Assembly: GCF_026239555.1 (NCBI RefSeq)
Contig: NZ_JAPIVP010000011.1
Span: forward strand, 117,823 to 181,822
Length of the DNA: 64,000 nt
Origin: Pedobacter sp. PF22-3
GTDB lineage: Bacteria; Bacteroidota; Bacteroidia; Sphingobacteriales; Sphingobacteriaceae
Direction of reading: 5' to 3'
Each line of letters begins with the position of its first letter. Positions within the stretch are counted from its first letter, which is position 1. Shown one piece after another: positions 53,027-62,042 of this stretch. Below the pieces are notes generated by a model. That model was not told the DNA's origin and made no database searches. It saw only the letters and a list, made by a program, of their open reading frames with translations. The position numbers and the translations under genes were made by a program.

Positions 53027-53638
53027 ATGCAGAAAATTAAACACACCCTATTGTTTTTAGGCGCTATGCTATTTTTAAACGTTGCGTTTGCGCAAACCGC
53101 TCCTGACACTACCAAAAATACCGACCCATCGCTAAATGGTCAGTATCAGTTCATGTTAAAAAAGTCTAAAAGTTTGTATGGCGCAAAGTTGATTAATCCA
53201 AACCGCTTATCCTCCTTATGGAAAAGTGTTAACGATACGCTAAAAAAGGAACGCAAGCAATTGCAGGAAGCCAGGCAGGAAATTAAAGCACAGGCTGGTA
53301 ATATTTCGAGTTTAAAAGGTGAAGTTACGGGAAAAGAAAGTTCACTAGCCAACGCTACGGCCTCAGTCAACGAAATTAAGTTTTTAGGAATTTCATTTAA
53401 TAAAGGCACTTATAATACCATTGTTTGGAGTATTATTATTGTGCTGGGCATCGGTTTGGCTTTTGTTATTTTTCAATCTGGAAAGTTAAGGCATGAGGCC
53501 AAATATAGAACTGAACTTTACCAGGAAGTGGCCGATGAATTTCAGGCACATAAGGTAAAGGCAAAAGATAAAGAAATGAAACTTGCGCGCGAATTGCAGG
53601 ATGAGCGTAATAAATGGGATGAAGGCAGGGGAAGATAA
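53027..53638 (+). CDS. Secreted or membrane-anchored coiled-coil protein of unknown function
   Basis: The 203-residue protein has a signal peptide (1-22, ending NVAFAQ), a coiled coil (about 72-115, ERKQLQEARQEIKAQAGNIS), a membrane helix (about 130-150, TIVWSIIIVLGIGLAFVIFQ) and a charged cytoplasmic helix (KVKAKDKEMKLARELQDERN). It is thus probably anchored in the inner membrane with a periplasmic coiled coil. Proteins of this layout are common in Bacteroidota without known function. A near-match promoter box (TATATTTA) ends 4 nt before the ATG. Confidence 0.75.
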   Translation: MQKIKHTLLFLGAMLFLNVAFAQTAPDTTKNTDPSLNGQYQFMLKKSKSLYGAKLINPNRLSSLWKSVNDTLKKERKQLQEARQEIKAQAGNISSLKGEVTGKESSLANATASVNEIKFLGISFNKGTYNTIVWSIIIVLGIGLAFVIFQSGKLRHEAKYRTELYQEVADEFQAHKVKAKDKEMKLARELQDERNKWDEGRGR

Positions 53639-53702
53639 AGTCTATCCACAAATCAATTCGGATTTTTTTGCTTCCGGAACCATACCAAGAAGATCTAATT
53701 TA

Positions 53703-53726
53703 GTGTCAGATGGTAACATCTGACAC
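53703..53726. repeat. Hairpin GTGTCAGATG-GTAA-CATCTGACAC
   Basis: It is a perfect 10-bp stem with a GTAA tetraloop. The design matches the hairpin at 21693-21716, with two compensated changes in the stem. No T-run follows. Confidence 0.85.
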
Positions 53727-54113
53727 CGCTAATAGGATGTATTTTAAATGTTTTGATGGCGTTTAGACAGGTTCAAGGTGACAAATAAATGTAAAATACA
53801 ATTTATAACAAAGCCTTTATTTTTTTAGAAAAGCAGGGCTCGTGTTCATTCGGTCTACCAGACCTTCAATTTGCTATAGTTCCGATGAAACCTGTGAAAC
53901 AAGCAAGCACACCATACAAACAAAAACAATACTTAAATCGGGAGCTGACGCTACTGTCGTATTTATTACACGCACAGAAGTACCATTTGGGGCACTAAAA
54001 CCCGATCCCAATCCCTTTAATTTGAAAAAGAACTTCCCTCTCGCAAAAAACTACTGCAACTGCCTTCTAAAAAATAACGATTTGAAAAAAGATGATTTAT
54101 CAAGTTAAAACGA

Positions 54114-55457
54114 CTACGTTTCTGAAGGGAATGATATCCCCTTAATATTCCGGTATAAATCTACAGCATATAGGTCTGTCATTCCAGAAACAAAGTCTAA
54201 CACACTTTGTATAATAGAATAAATATCGGTCAAATCGGTATGATATTGCTTAGGAATAAGTTTGACCAGTTTTTTATAATAGTGCGTATTGTTATGAATA
54301 AGTGCAGGCACAAACTCTTCTAATAAACCGGCCATAATTTTATAACCTGCCACTTCTTTCTGTATTACCGAAGAGAAATTGTAGATACGCTCTACTGAGA
54401 TTTTTTCTACAGCTTTCCATGCTGAGATATAAGGTTCGGGTAGTAAATCGGTTAAGCTATAGTTAAGATCACCCTTTAATAGCTTTTCCTGTTCCCTAAA
54501 AAATATGGCTGCACATTGGTTTGTTAAGGTATTAATAGCTTTAGCACGAAGCAAACCAATTTTGGCATCATCGTCTTCGTAATCGTTTTTTAAACGCTCT
54601 TCTATTGTTGTTGAATTGGCAAAAGGTAATAGGAAACCTTTTACTTCTTCATAAGAAAGTATCTTAAGGCGGTGTGCATCCTCCAAATCGATGATGCTAT
54701 AACATATATCATCTGCAGCTTCTACCAGGTAAACCAATGGGTGGCGTTTATAGATCAGGTACTCACTATCTTCCTGTGCCAGGTGAAGTTCGGTAGCAAT
54801 CTTTTTAAAACTCTCTTCTTCTGACTGGAAGAAACCGTACTTTTTACGATGTAGCATACCTTTCTGTTTGCCGGCAATTGAGGCACATGGATATTTGGCT
54901 ATAGAGGCCAAAGTAGAATAGGTGAGCGCATAAGCATCATTCCCCTTTCCCTTTAGTGGATGGGTAAGGATGCGGATGGCATTCGCATTTCCTTCGAAAT
55001 TGATTAAATCGTGCCATTGCGATTCACTCATTTCTTTCTGATAAACCTTACCATCACCATCGGTGAAATAGCGCGAGATGGCCGCTTCTCCGGAATGTCC
55101 AAATGCCGGGTTACCCAAATCATGCGCTAGTGCAGCGGCAGCCACAATATTGCCTACTTCATTAATTAATGGAACATCTTTAATGAGTTGCGGTTGGTGC
55201 TCTTCTATACCTTTTAAAAATATATTTGCCATGGAACGGGCTACACTGGCCACTTCTAAACTATGTGTTAAACGGTTGTGTACAAAAACGCTTCCAGGCA
55301 AGGGAAAAACCTGTGTTTTATTCTGCAGTCTTCTAAATGGAGATGAAAAAATCAACCGGTCGTAATCACGTTGAAAATCTGAGCGTGCCCGATCTGTGCT
55401 GGCACCATATTGCTCTTGTCCGTATCTCTTATTAGAAAGTAAATATTTCCATTCCAT
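54114..55457 (-). CDS. dgt: dGTPase (HD-domain dNTP triphosphohydrolase)
   Basis: The 447-residue enzyme splits dGTP (and related dNTPs) into deoxynucleoside and triphosphate. HD-domain metal ligands: His65 in VHNRLTHSLEVASVAR, His112-Asp113 in AALAHDLGNPAFGHSGE, and a later Asp in LVEAADDICYSIIDLEDA. The N-terminus (RARSDFQRDYDRLIFSSPFR) is typical of the Dgt branch. It has no operon partner; the next plus-strand gene begins divergently 135 nt away. Confidence 0.93.
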   Translation of the reverse strand: MEWKYLLSNKRYGQEQYGASTDRARSDFQRDYDRLIFSSPFRRLQNKTQVFPLPGSVFVHNRLTHSLEVASVARSMANIFLKGIEEHQPQLIKDVPLINEVGNIVAAAALAHDLGNPAFGHSGEAAISRYFTDGDGKVYQKEMSESQWHDLINFEGNANAIRILTHPLKGKGNDAYALTYSTLASIAKYPCASIAGKQKGMLHRKKYGFFQSEEESFKKIATELHLAQEDSEYLIYKRHPLVYLVEAADDICYSIIDLEDAHRLKILSYEEVKGFLLPFANSTTIEERLKNDYEDDDAKIGLLRAKAINTLTNQCAAIFFREQEKLLKGDLNYSLTDLLPEPYISAWKAVEKISVERIYNFSSVIQKEVAGYKIMAGLLEEFVPALIHNNTHYYKKLVKLIPKQYHTDLTDIYSIIQSVLDFVSGMTDLYAVDLYRNIKGISFPSET

Positions 55458-55592
55458 TTATTCCGTTGGCATTTAAAATTTGGCGCAAGTTAAACAAAAC
55501 GCGAAAATGGTTAAGCATAAAACTTCATGTAAAGTTATATTACAGTTATTGAAAGATTATTTATATTCGGCAAAAAATTAAACAAACAAATA

Positions 55593-56240
55593 ATGAAAAA
55601 AATCTTATTAACGCTATCTATTTTATGCTGCTTTACGGTTTTGACCAAAGCGCAATTTGAAGGCTCGAAGCAAATTTTTGAAAGTCCGAAATTGAAGGAA
55701 ACGATCAAAACACACAAAATTGTAGCCATTTTACCTTTCGAAGTAAAAATCTCTTACAGGAAACAACCAAAAAATTTTAATGCAGAGGCGAACAAAAGTC
55801 AGGAAGAATCAATGGCCAGGTCTATCCAGTCCAGTATGTACACTTTTCTGTTAAGAAAAGCTTCAGACTACACCGTAACTTTTCAGGATGTTGACAAAAC
55901 AAATATCCTGTTAAAAAAAGCTGGTGTTTTAAGTAAATTAGACGAAACAACTAAAGATGAATTGGCCAAAATACTTGGTGTTGATGCGGTGATCGGTGGC
56001 CGTTTCGAAACAGAGCAAACGAAATCAGAAGCCGGTGCCATTGCCTCAGCAGTTTTATTTGGAGGTTTCGGAGGAAAATCCGGAACAGGTACCATGTTCT
56101 TAACTATAAATAATGGATCAGATGGCGAATTATTGTGGCGTTTCTTTAAAACAATGGACGATAACATATTAAGCTCTACTGATGATATGGTAGAACGGAT
56201 GATGCGAAAAATATCAAGGAATTTTCCTTATAGAAATTAA
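55593..56240 (+). CDS. Secreted CsgG-like protein
   Basis: The 215-residue protein has a signal peptide (1-21, ending LTKAQ). The mature part resembles the alpha/beta fold of CsgG/TolB-like domains: IVAILPFEVKISYR, then the family-typical LAKILGVDAVIGGRFETEQT, where a strand follows a 'GVDAV' turn. A lipobox is absent. Function is unknown; related proteins are periplasmic or outer-membrane-associated. A strong terminator follows within 5 nt. Confidence 0.6.
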   Translation: MKKILLTLSILCCFTVLTKAQFEGSKQIFESPKLKETIKTHKIVAILPFEVKISYRKQPKNFNAEANKSQEESMARSIQSSMYTFLLRKASDYTVTFQDVDKTNILLKKAGVLSKLDETTKDELAKILGVDAVIGGRFETEQTKSEAGAIASAVLFGGFGGKSGTGTMFLTINNGSDGELLWRFFKTMDDNILSSTDDMVERMMRKISRNFPYRN

Positions 56241-56244
56241 AGCG

Positions 56245-56272
56245 AAGGCAGATAGCAATATCTGCCTTTTTT
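56245..56272 (+). terminator. Intrinsic terminator after the CsgG-like gene
   Basis: AAGGCAGATA and TATCTGCCTT form a 10-bp stem with a GCAA loop, followed by T residues. Confidence 0.92.
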
Positions 56273-56348
56273 ATGATCAGCTATTATAGATTTATCCTTG
56301 TTCAAACCATTTAGCCCCTGCCCTGTTTATTTATAAAGCGATAATAAC

Positions 56349-56711
56349 ATGAAAACAAGCATATATAATAAAAACGATCATACAGAAGGTTATGTAGGAT
56401 CAGGAGATGAACAATCAGAAAAATCTGATGTACAAAAAGCTTTTGAAGATGGTAATGATACTAATGTGGTAAGCAGTTATGGCAAAGAGCCTGGCGAATT
56501 GATTAAAGGCAATCCTTTAGCTAAAGACGGGTTAGATAACTCCGGCACACAAGGCAAAGATTCACTTAGTGATGATGCCTATAACAGCGCTGACAGAAAG
56601 CCAACAGTAAAGAGCGCAGAAAGCCATACCGGAAGTTCATCTGAAGACTTTAAAACGAAAACCGGTATTAAAGAAACTGATGAAAACCGCGCTTTAGATA
56701 CAGGAATTTAA
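56349..56711 (+). CDS. Disordered hydrophilic (hydrophilin-like) protein
   Basis: The 120-residue protein is almost free of hydrophobic residues and rich in Ser, Gly, Asp, Glu, Lys and Asn (for example SGDEQSEKSDVQKAFEDGND). It has no signal peptide, cysteine or tryptophan. The composition fits hydrophilins and other desiccation/osmotic-stress proteins. Two more genes of similar composition lie on the opposite strand at 57092-57367 and 57491-57736. No specific function is known. Confidence 0.7.
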   Translation: MKTSIYNKNDHTEGYVGSGDEQSEKSDVQKAFEDGNDTNVVSSYGKEPGELIKGNPLAKDGLDNSGTQGKDSLSDDAYNSADRKPTVKSAESHTGSSSEDFKTKTGIKETDENRALDTGI

Positions 56712-57091
56712 AGAGATCATTCGTCTTAAGCAATATACATAACTTCAATAAAAAAGTTTCTGAACATCTAGAAAGGAATATGAAGCTTGAAAACAAATAC
56801 TGGAATATGATTAATGAGTGCTTTATAATATTAGTAATAAAGCATTAGAAAAATTGATATAAATCAATCTATTAAAACTATATTCCTTGTGAATTGATTT
56901 TAAGTTTTGGAAATTTGTATTGCTGTAGGATTCGCGACAAAATTAAACTTATCATTAACTAACTACTTAAGGGCATTCGCTACTTAATTAAAGCATTGCA
57001 GTTGTCGAATTCTAAATTACTTCCATCTACCGGAAAATGCATAAATATTATAAAGGGATTATTCTACGAGGATAATCTCTTTATAATTAAA
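56712..57091. other. 380 bp intergenic region, no gene recognised
   Basis: The region is A+T-rich, with no clear terminator, promoter box or hairpin. The two flanking hydrophilic-protein genes converge on it. Confidence 0.5.
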
Positions 57092-57367
57092 TCATAAATC
57101 TTTCCCACGCAAACCTTTCTCATCATTCTTGTTTCTGTTTCCAATATCTTCTCCCTGGCTTAAATTTGAATTGGTTAAATTTTCATTTACGCTCCGAATA
57201 GGATCATTTTCTGTATTCACTGAATGTGGTGTTTCTGGCTCATCTTTACGCTTAAAATCAGCTCTTTTATGCCCATAGGTAGCCTCTCCATTATCCCATT
57301 CTATATGATCCTCATTACTGTTAATGTCCTCATTAGGATCAATATTTTTGTTTTCATTACTTTCCAT
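57092..57367 (-). CDS. Disordered hydrophilic (hydrophilin-like) protein
   Basis: The 91-residue protein is dominated by Asn, Glu, Asp and Lys (NENKNIDPNEDINSNEDH) and ends GNRNKNDEKGLRGKDL. It has no hydrophobic core or signal peptide and is probably disordered. I cannot assign a family. It is convergent with the 56349-56711 gene and lies 123 nt downstream of a second hydrophilin-like gene on the same strand. Confidence 0.65.
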   Translation of the reverse strand: MESNENKNIDPNEDINSNEDHIEWDNGEATYGHKRADFKRKDEPETPHSVNTENDPIRSVNENLTNSNLSQGEDIGNRNKNDEKGLRGKDL

Positions 57368-57490
57368 AGCGATTTATTTTTGTAGACATCCTCTTATAAT
57401 AACAATAGATATCCTAGAAAGGTTTAATTTGAAAGTATTTGTTGTACTATAAAGCCTTTTACTTTATTTTATCGGTGTCAATCATTTGTG

Positions 57491-57736
57491 TTAGCTCACG
57501 CCTTTACTTTGATCTATCTCTGTACCACTATCCAAATCATCTTTAGATGAACCATTTTCATCCCGGTGCTTTGGTGGATTTTCCATCCTGCTTTCTTCTA
57601 GTTCAGAAAAATCACCACCTTTTTGATTGGCTACCTCTCCGTGTGAAGAAGGTTTATCTTTCTGTTCGTCCTTAGGATCAGCGAAATCCTGTCCTTCAAC
57701 AGGCAATCCTTCTTGTTCTTTATCTTTACTTGTCAT
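57491..57736 (-). CDS. Disordered hydrophilic (hydrophilin-like) protein
   Basis: The 81-residue protein is rich in Asp, Glu, Lys, Ser and Gly (GQDFADPKDEQKDKPSSHGE) with a single long hydrophilic run and no signal peptide. It is likely disordered in solution. It lies between the rpsJ terminator and its relative at 57092. A stress-protection role is inferred from composition only. Confidence 0.65.
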   Translation of the reverse strand: MTSKDKEQEGLPVEGQDFADPKDEQKDKPSSHGEVANQKGGDFSELEESRMENPPKHRDENGSSKDDLDSGTEIDQSKGVS

Positions 57737-57786
57737 ACCAGTACAACCAGTCAGCTGAAGTTTTGTTTTAGAATTAGGGCTATACG

Positions 57787-57817
57787 AAAAAAGGTCCCGA
57801 TTTGCATCGGGACCTTT
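57787..57817 (-). terminator. Intrinsic terminator of rpsJ and the str operon
   Basis: GGTCCCGAT and ATCGGGACC form a 9-bp G+C-rich stem with a TTGC loop. T-runs flank both sides, so it may work on both strands. It begins about 20 nt after the rpsJ stop. Confidence 0.92.
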
Positions 57818-57836
57818 CCTTTTCTTTTAAAATCAA

Positions 57837-58142
57837 TTAAACTTTGATTTCAACTTCAACACCGCTAGGTAATTCAAGTTTCATTAAAGCATCAACTGTT
57901 TTAGAGTTAGAGCTATAAATATCCAATAAACGTTTGTAAGCGCATAATTGGAATTGCTCTCTAGCTTTTTTGTTTACGTGTGGAGAACGTAAAACAGTAA
58001 AGATTTTTTTCTCTGTAGGAAGTGGAATCGGACCACTTACCACTGCACCCGTAGGTTTAACAGTTTTTACGATTTTTTCAGCAGATTTATCTACTAAGTT
58101 GTAATCGTAAGATTTTAATTTAATTCTGATTCTTTGGCTCAT
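57837..58142 (-). CDS. rpsJ: 30S ribosomal protein S10
   Basis: The 101-residue protein starts MSQRIRIKLKSYDYNLVDKS and has PIPLPTEKKIFTVLRSPHVN. S10 also binds NusB/NusG in transcription. Here it is the last gene of the rpsL-rpsG-fusA operon, followed by a strong terminator, instead of leading into rplC. The spacer to fusA is 132 nt and contains a palindrome. Confidence 0.98.
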   Translation of the reverse strand: MSQRIRIKLKSYDYNLVDKSAEKIVKTVKPTGAVVSGPIPLPTEKKIFTVLRSPHVNKKAREQFQLCAYKRLLDIYSSNSKTVDALMKLELPSGVEVEIKV

Positions 58143-58214
58143 CTTATTTTTAATTATGGTTTCCTGTTAGAGCTATTAACAACAGAAACCGGATTTATCT
58201 TGAGTTTTGCGTTA

Positions 58215-58258
58215 AGCGTTTTGCGTGCGGCGAAAATCATCGCTAAACGCAAAACGCT
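58215..58258. repeat. Inverted repeat in the fusA-rpsJ spacer
   Basis: AGCGTTTTGCGT (58215-58226) and ACGCAAAACGCT (58247-58258) are perfect 12-bp inverted copies with a 20-nt loop. It is within an operon and has no T-run. Confidence 0.85.
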
Positions 58259-58274
58259 ATCCGCTTAACAAATA

Positions 58275-60389
58275 CTAGTCTTCAGATTTAATTCTTCCTT
58301 TAGATTTAGCTACTACTTCATCCTGAACGTTTTTAGGCGCTGGCTCGTAGTGGTCAAATTCCATGGTAGAAGTTGCACGGCCTGAAGTGATGGTACGTAA
58401 CTGCGTTACATAACCGAACATTTCTGAAAGTGGAACTAATGCTTTAATTACCTGAGATCCATTACGGGTATCCATACCTTGTAACTGACCACGACGACGG
58501 TTCATATCACCGATAACATCACCCATGTTTTCTTCAGGGGTTAAGATTTCGATTTTCATGATAGGCTCCATCAAAGATGGTCTACATTTAGGTAAAGCCT
58601 CACGGTATGCCATACGGGCTGCAAGCTCGAATGATAAAGCATCTGAATCGACTGCGTGGAATGAACCATCGATCAAACGTACTTTCATATCAGGAAGTGG
58701 ATAACCAGCCAATACACCGTTAGACATTGCAGAAGCAAATCCTTTTTCAACTGAAGGGATAAATTCACGAGGAATTGAACCACCTACAATTTCATTTACG
58801 AATTGTAAACCACCTTTTTCAAAGTCAGCATCAATTGGAGAGATTACCACTTTAATATCGGCGAATTTACCACGACCACCTGATTGTTTTTTGTAAACTT
58901 CACGGTGTTCAGTCGTACCGAAAATTGCCTCTTTGTATGCTACCTGTGGCGCACCTTGATTAACTTCTACCTTAAATTCGCGTTTTAAACGGTCAATTAA
59001 GATATCTAAGTGAAGCTCACCCATACCAGAAATTACAGTTTGACCAGTTTCCTGATCTGTCTGAACTCTGAATGTAGGATCTTCTTCAGCTAATTTAGAT
59101 AAGCCCATACCTAATTTATCTACGTCAGCCTGAGTTTTAGGCTCAATAGCTAAACCGATAACCGGCTCAGGGAAGTTCATCGATTCAAGAACGATTGGAT
59201 TTTTCTCTTCGCAAAGTGTATCACCAGTTTTGATATCTTTAAATCCTACTACAGCAGCAATATCACCAGCAGCCACATTAGGCACAGGGTTTTGCTTATT
59301 AGCATGCATTTGGAAGATACGTGAGATACGCTCTTTACTTTCTGAACGGGTGTTGTAAACGTAAGAACCAGCTTCTAAATTACCTGAGTAAACACGGATA
59401 AAACATAAACGGCCTACAAATGGGTCAGTTGCAATTTTAAATGCTAAAGCTGCAAATGGCTCATTGATGCTTGGTTTTAATAAAACTTCTGCACCTGTAT
59501 CTGGGTTAGTACCTGTTACACCTTCTGAATCAAGAGGTGAAGGCAATAATTCCATTACGTAATCCAACATGGTCTGCACACCTTTGTTTTTGAAAGATGA
59601 ACCACATACCATAGGAACGATTTTAGCATCTAAAACAGCTGCACGTAAAGCGTCTAAAACTTCGCGTTCAGTGATGGTTTCAGGAGCGTCGAAGAATTTC
59701 TCCATTAGAGACTCATCATAATCAGCAACTGATTCTAATAATTTTTCTCTCCACTCAGCAACCTCATCAACCATATCATCAGGGATAGGCACTTCAGTAA
59801 AGGTCATGCCTTTATCATGCTCATTCCAAACGATACCACGGTTGTTGATCAAATCAACCACACCTTTGAAGTTATCTTCAGAACCGATAGGTAATTGCAA
59901 AGGAACTGCATTGCTACCTAACATATCTTTAACTTGCTTAACAACTTTTAAGAAGTCAGCACCAGAACGGTCCATTTTGTTAACGAAACCGATACGGGCA
60001 ACATTGTAGTTGTTAGCTAAACGCCAGTTCGTTTCTGATTGAGGCTCAACACCATCAACAGCCGAAAACAAGAACACTAAACCATCTAATACACGTAACG
60101 AGCGGTTTACCTCTACGGTAAAATCCACGTGTCCTGGTGTATCGATAATGTTCATGTGATAGTTCTGGTTTCTGTATTTCCAGTTAACTGTAGTTGCAGC
60201 AGAAGTAATGGTAATACCACGTTCCTGCTCTTGTGCCATCCAGTCCATTGTTGCAGCACCTTCGTGCACCTCACCAATTTTGTGACTTACACCAGCATAA
60301 TAAAGGATACGCTCAGTTGTTGTGGTTTTACCCGCATCAATGTGAGCCGCGATTCCAATATTTCTTGTAAATTTTAAATCTCTTGCCAT
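58275..60389 (-). CDS. fusA: Translation elongation factor G
   Basis: The 704-residue GTPase moves tRNA and mRNA through the ribosome. G-domain motifs: IAAHIDAGKTTTTERIL (G1), the switch I/II DTPGHVDFTVEV (G3) and NKMDRSGADF (G4). Domains II-V follow, ending in the Glu-rich region VAKSKGRIKSED. No tuf gene follows, unlike in Proteobacteria. It follows rpsG by 129 nt with a CACCGATT/AATCGGTG palindrome (60425-60451). Confidence 0.98.
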   Translation of the reverse strand: MARDLKFTRNIGIAAHIDAGKTTTTERILYYAGVSHKIGEVHEGAATMDWMAQEQERGITITSAATTVNWKYRNQNYHMNIIDTPGHVDFTVEVNRSLRVLDGLVFLFSAVDGVEPQSETNWRLANNYNVARIGFVNKMDRSGADFLKVVKQVKDMLGSNAVPLQLPIGSEDNFKGVVDLINNRGIVWNEHDKGMTFTEVPIPDDMVDEVAEWREKLLESVADYDESLMEKFFDAPETITEREVLDALRAAVLDAKIVPMVCGSSFKNKGVQTMLDYVMELLPSPLDSEGVTGTNPDTGAEVLLKPSINEPFAALAFKIATDPFVGRLCFIRVYSGNLEAGSYVYNTRSESKERISRIFQMHANKQNPVPNVAAGDIAAVVGFKDIKTGDTLCEEKNPIVLESMNFPEPVIGLAIEPKTQADVDKLGMGLSKLAEEDPTFRVQTDQETGQTVISGMGELHLDILIDRLKREFKVEVNQGAPQVAYKEAIFGTTEHREVYKKQSGGRGKFADIKVVISPIDADFEKGGLQFVNEIVGGSIPREFIPSVEKGFASAMSNGVLAGYPLPDMKVRLIDGSFHAVDSDALSFELAARMAYREALPKCRPSLMEPIMKIEILTPEENMGDVIGDMNRRRGQLQGMDTRNGSQVIKALVPLSEMFGYVTQLRTITSGRATSTMEFDHYEPAPKNVQDEVVAKSKGRIKSED

Positions 60390-60424
60390 GTTATGTTTTT
60401 GATTTATCTGATTTTAAATGATTA

Positions 60425-60451
60425 CACCGATTATGTAAAAACAAATCGGTG
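60425..60451. repeat. Inverted repeat in the rpsG-fusA spacer
   Basis: CACCGATT (60425-60432) pairs with AATCGGTG (60444-60451), with an 11-nt loop. ATCTGTGTAATC-type words follow it. Confidence 0.7.
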
Positions 60452-60518
60452 CAATTTATCTAATCAGTATAATCTTCTAATTAAATCTGTGTAATCTTAC
60501 TAATCTGTTAATTCTAAA

Positions 60519-60986
60519 TTAGAATCTGAAGTGAGAGAACGCTTTGTTAGCCTCAGCCATTTTGTGCGTATCTTCTTTCTTCTTAACAGCAGCTCCTTCA
60601 CCTTTAGCAGCAGCTACGATTTCACCAGCTAATTTCTCTTTCATGGTTTTTTCACCACGACGACGAGCGTATAAAATTAACCATTTCATACCTAAAGCTG
60701 TTTTACGCTCTGGTCTAACTTCTGTTGGAACCTGGAAGTTAGCACCACCAACACGACGAGATTTAACCTCTACAGCTGGCATAATGTTAGTTAACGCGCG
60801 TTTAAATACTTCTAAACCGTTTTCACCTGCTTTTTTCTCAGCAATTTCAACAGCATCGTAAAAAATTGAATAAGCGATAGATTTTTTTCCATCGTACATC
60901 ATGTTGTTTACAAAACGGGTTACCTGAACATCATTAAATTTTGGATCAGGAAGAATAATTCTCTTTTTTGGTTTTGACTTTCTCAT
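60519..60986 (-). CDS. rpsG: 30S ribosomal protein S7
   Basis: The 155-residue protein starts MRKSKPKKRIILPDPKFNDV and has VTRFVNNMMYDGKKSIAYSI and VEVKSRRVGGANFQVPTEVR. It nucleates assembly of the 30S head. It follows rpsL by 17 nt. Confidence 0.98.
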   Translation of the reverse strand: MRKSKPKKRIILPDPKFNDVQVTRFVNNMMYDGKKSIAYSIFYDAVEIAEKKAGENGLEVFKRALTNIMPAVEVKSRRVGGANFQVPTEVRPERKTALGMKWLILYARRRGEKTMKEKLAGEIVAAAKGEGAAVKKKEDTHKMAEANKAFSHFRF

Positions 60987-61003
60987 TTCTTATTTCCTCC
61001 CGA

Positions 61004-61417
61004 TTATTTTTTCTTTCCTTTTGCAGGTGCAGCAGCTGCTTGACCTGGTTTAGGACGTTTAGTACCATATTTAGAACGACGTTGGTTACGACCAGCAACG
61101 CCTGATGTATCTAATGCACCACGGATGATGTGGTAACGTACACCTGGTAAATCTTTAACACGACCACCACGGATCAATACAATAGAGTGCTCCTGTAAGT
61201 TGTGACCTTCTCCAGGGATGTAAGCATTCACCTCTTTACCGTTCGTTAAACGAACACGGGCTACTTTACGCATTGCTGAGTTTGGTTTTTTAGGGGTAGT
61301 GGTGTACACACGTGTACATACACCTCTTCGCTGTGGACAGCTGTCCAACGCTGGAGACTTACTCTTGAACTCCAGTGCTACTCTACCTTTTCTAACTAAT
61401 TGTTGAATGGTTGGCAT
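61004..61417 (-). CDS. rpsL: 30S ribosomal protein S12
   Basis: The 137-residue protein has the S12 signature TTPKKPNSAMRKVARVRLTN and the decoding loop EHSIVLIRGGRVKDLPGVRY. The two Lys/Pro positions targeted by streptomycin-resistance changes read PKKPNS and VKDLPG, the sensitive type. A short Ala/Lys-rich tail (AAAAPAKGKKK) is added. It is first in the operon with a recognisable promoter about 80 nt upstream. Confidence 0.98.
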   Translation of the reverse strand: MPTIQQLVRKGRVALEFKSKSPALDSCPQRRGVCTRVYTTTPKKPNSAMRKVARVRLTNGKEVNAYIPGEGHNLQEHSIVLIRGGRVKDLPGVRYHIIRGALDTSGVAGRNQRRSKYGTKRPKPGQAAAAPAKGKKK

Positions 61418-61494
61418 TGTGCTTTTTTATGTTTTTTATTTAAAAAATTTACCGCTCCCCCGGCATCCTTGCAGATAGCCCATAAAACGGACTG

Positions 61495-61525
61495 CAAAAG
61501 TAGAACAATTCTTTTTAAAAATCAA
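61495..61525 (-). promoter_or_regulatory. Promoter of the rpsL-rpsG-fusA-rpsJ operon
   Basis: On the minus strand TTG, a 20-nt spacer and TACTTTTG match the Bacteroidota consensus. The leader to the rpsL ATG would be about 70 nt. Confidence 0.72.
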
Positions 61526-61811
61526 GGGGTTAGCGTAAAAAGTTTTCAGTTTGCACTTATCAGTTTTCAGTTGAGGATTAAGGAGTTGCAGTTCTTCCTT
61601 TCTCTTGTCGTCATTGCACACTGAAGTGGAGGCAATGATGGTGGCGTGAAGCAATCTTTCTCATATTAAATACTCAAGGCATCCTTGCATGTTTCATGAT
61701 TATTAAACTCTTATTTGGAAAGCAACTTCCGCCACTCTTAGATTGAGTTCGGCCCAATATTATTAAGTTAAGGGATAAATTGAAAAAGATGTCACCTTGA
61801 GGGATCGTCTC

Positions 61812-61903
61812 ATTGCTGAGAAGGCTTTTTCAGCCGACAAAGCAATCTTTATAGCAAGGATCAATTAGCATGATAGATTGCTTCGTCGTTCCTTCTCAGC
61901 AAT
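61812..61903. repeat. Long nested palindromic repeat
   Basis: ATTGCTGAGAAGG (61812-61824) pairs with CCTTCTCAGCAAT (61891-61903). Inside, AAGCAATCT (61840-61848) pairs with AGATTGCTT (61875-61883). It contains no gene. Confidence 0.85.
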
Positions 61904-61919
61904 AACGACATTTTTTGGA

Positions 61920-61986
61920 GTTCGTTTGGATAGCGTAGTCAAAGTTTATCAATCTCAAGTCTTCAACTACGCTCAGACTGACGAAC
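61920..61986. repeat. Nested palindromic repeat
   Basis: GTTCGT (61920-61925) pairs with ACGAAC (61981-61986), and inside it GCGTAGT (61933-61939) pairs with ACTACGC (61966-61972). The rest of the 61418-62084 spacer shows no gene. Confidence 0.75.
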
Positions 61987-62042
61987 GCTTTACTTAACTT
62001 AATAACATTGCACTACGGGTGAATAACAACCTATTAAGATTC

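Noticed and set aside
53842..54108. An 88-codon plus-strand frame between the coiled-coil protein and dgt
   Set aside because: It starts with GTG, has no early ATG or ribosome site, and its Cys/Thr/Ser-rich sequence matches nothing I know. A second frame here (ATG at 53885) contains YLNRELTLLSYLL, faintly like the N-terminus of polyphosphate kinase, but stops after 38 codons. A decayed gene is possible; not supported enough to list.
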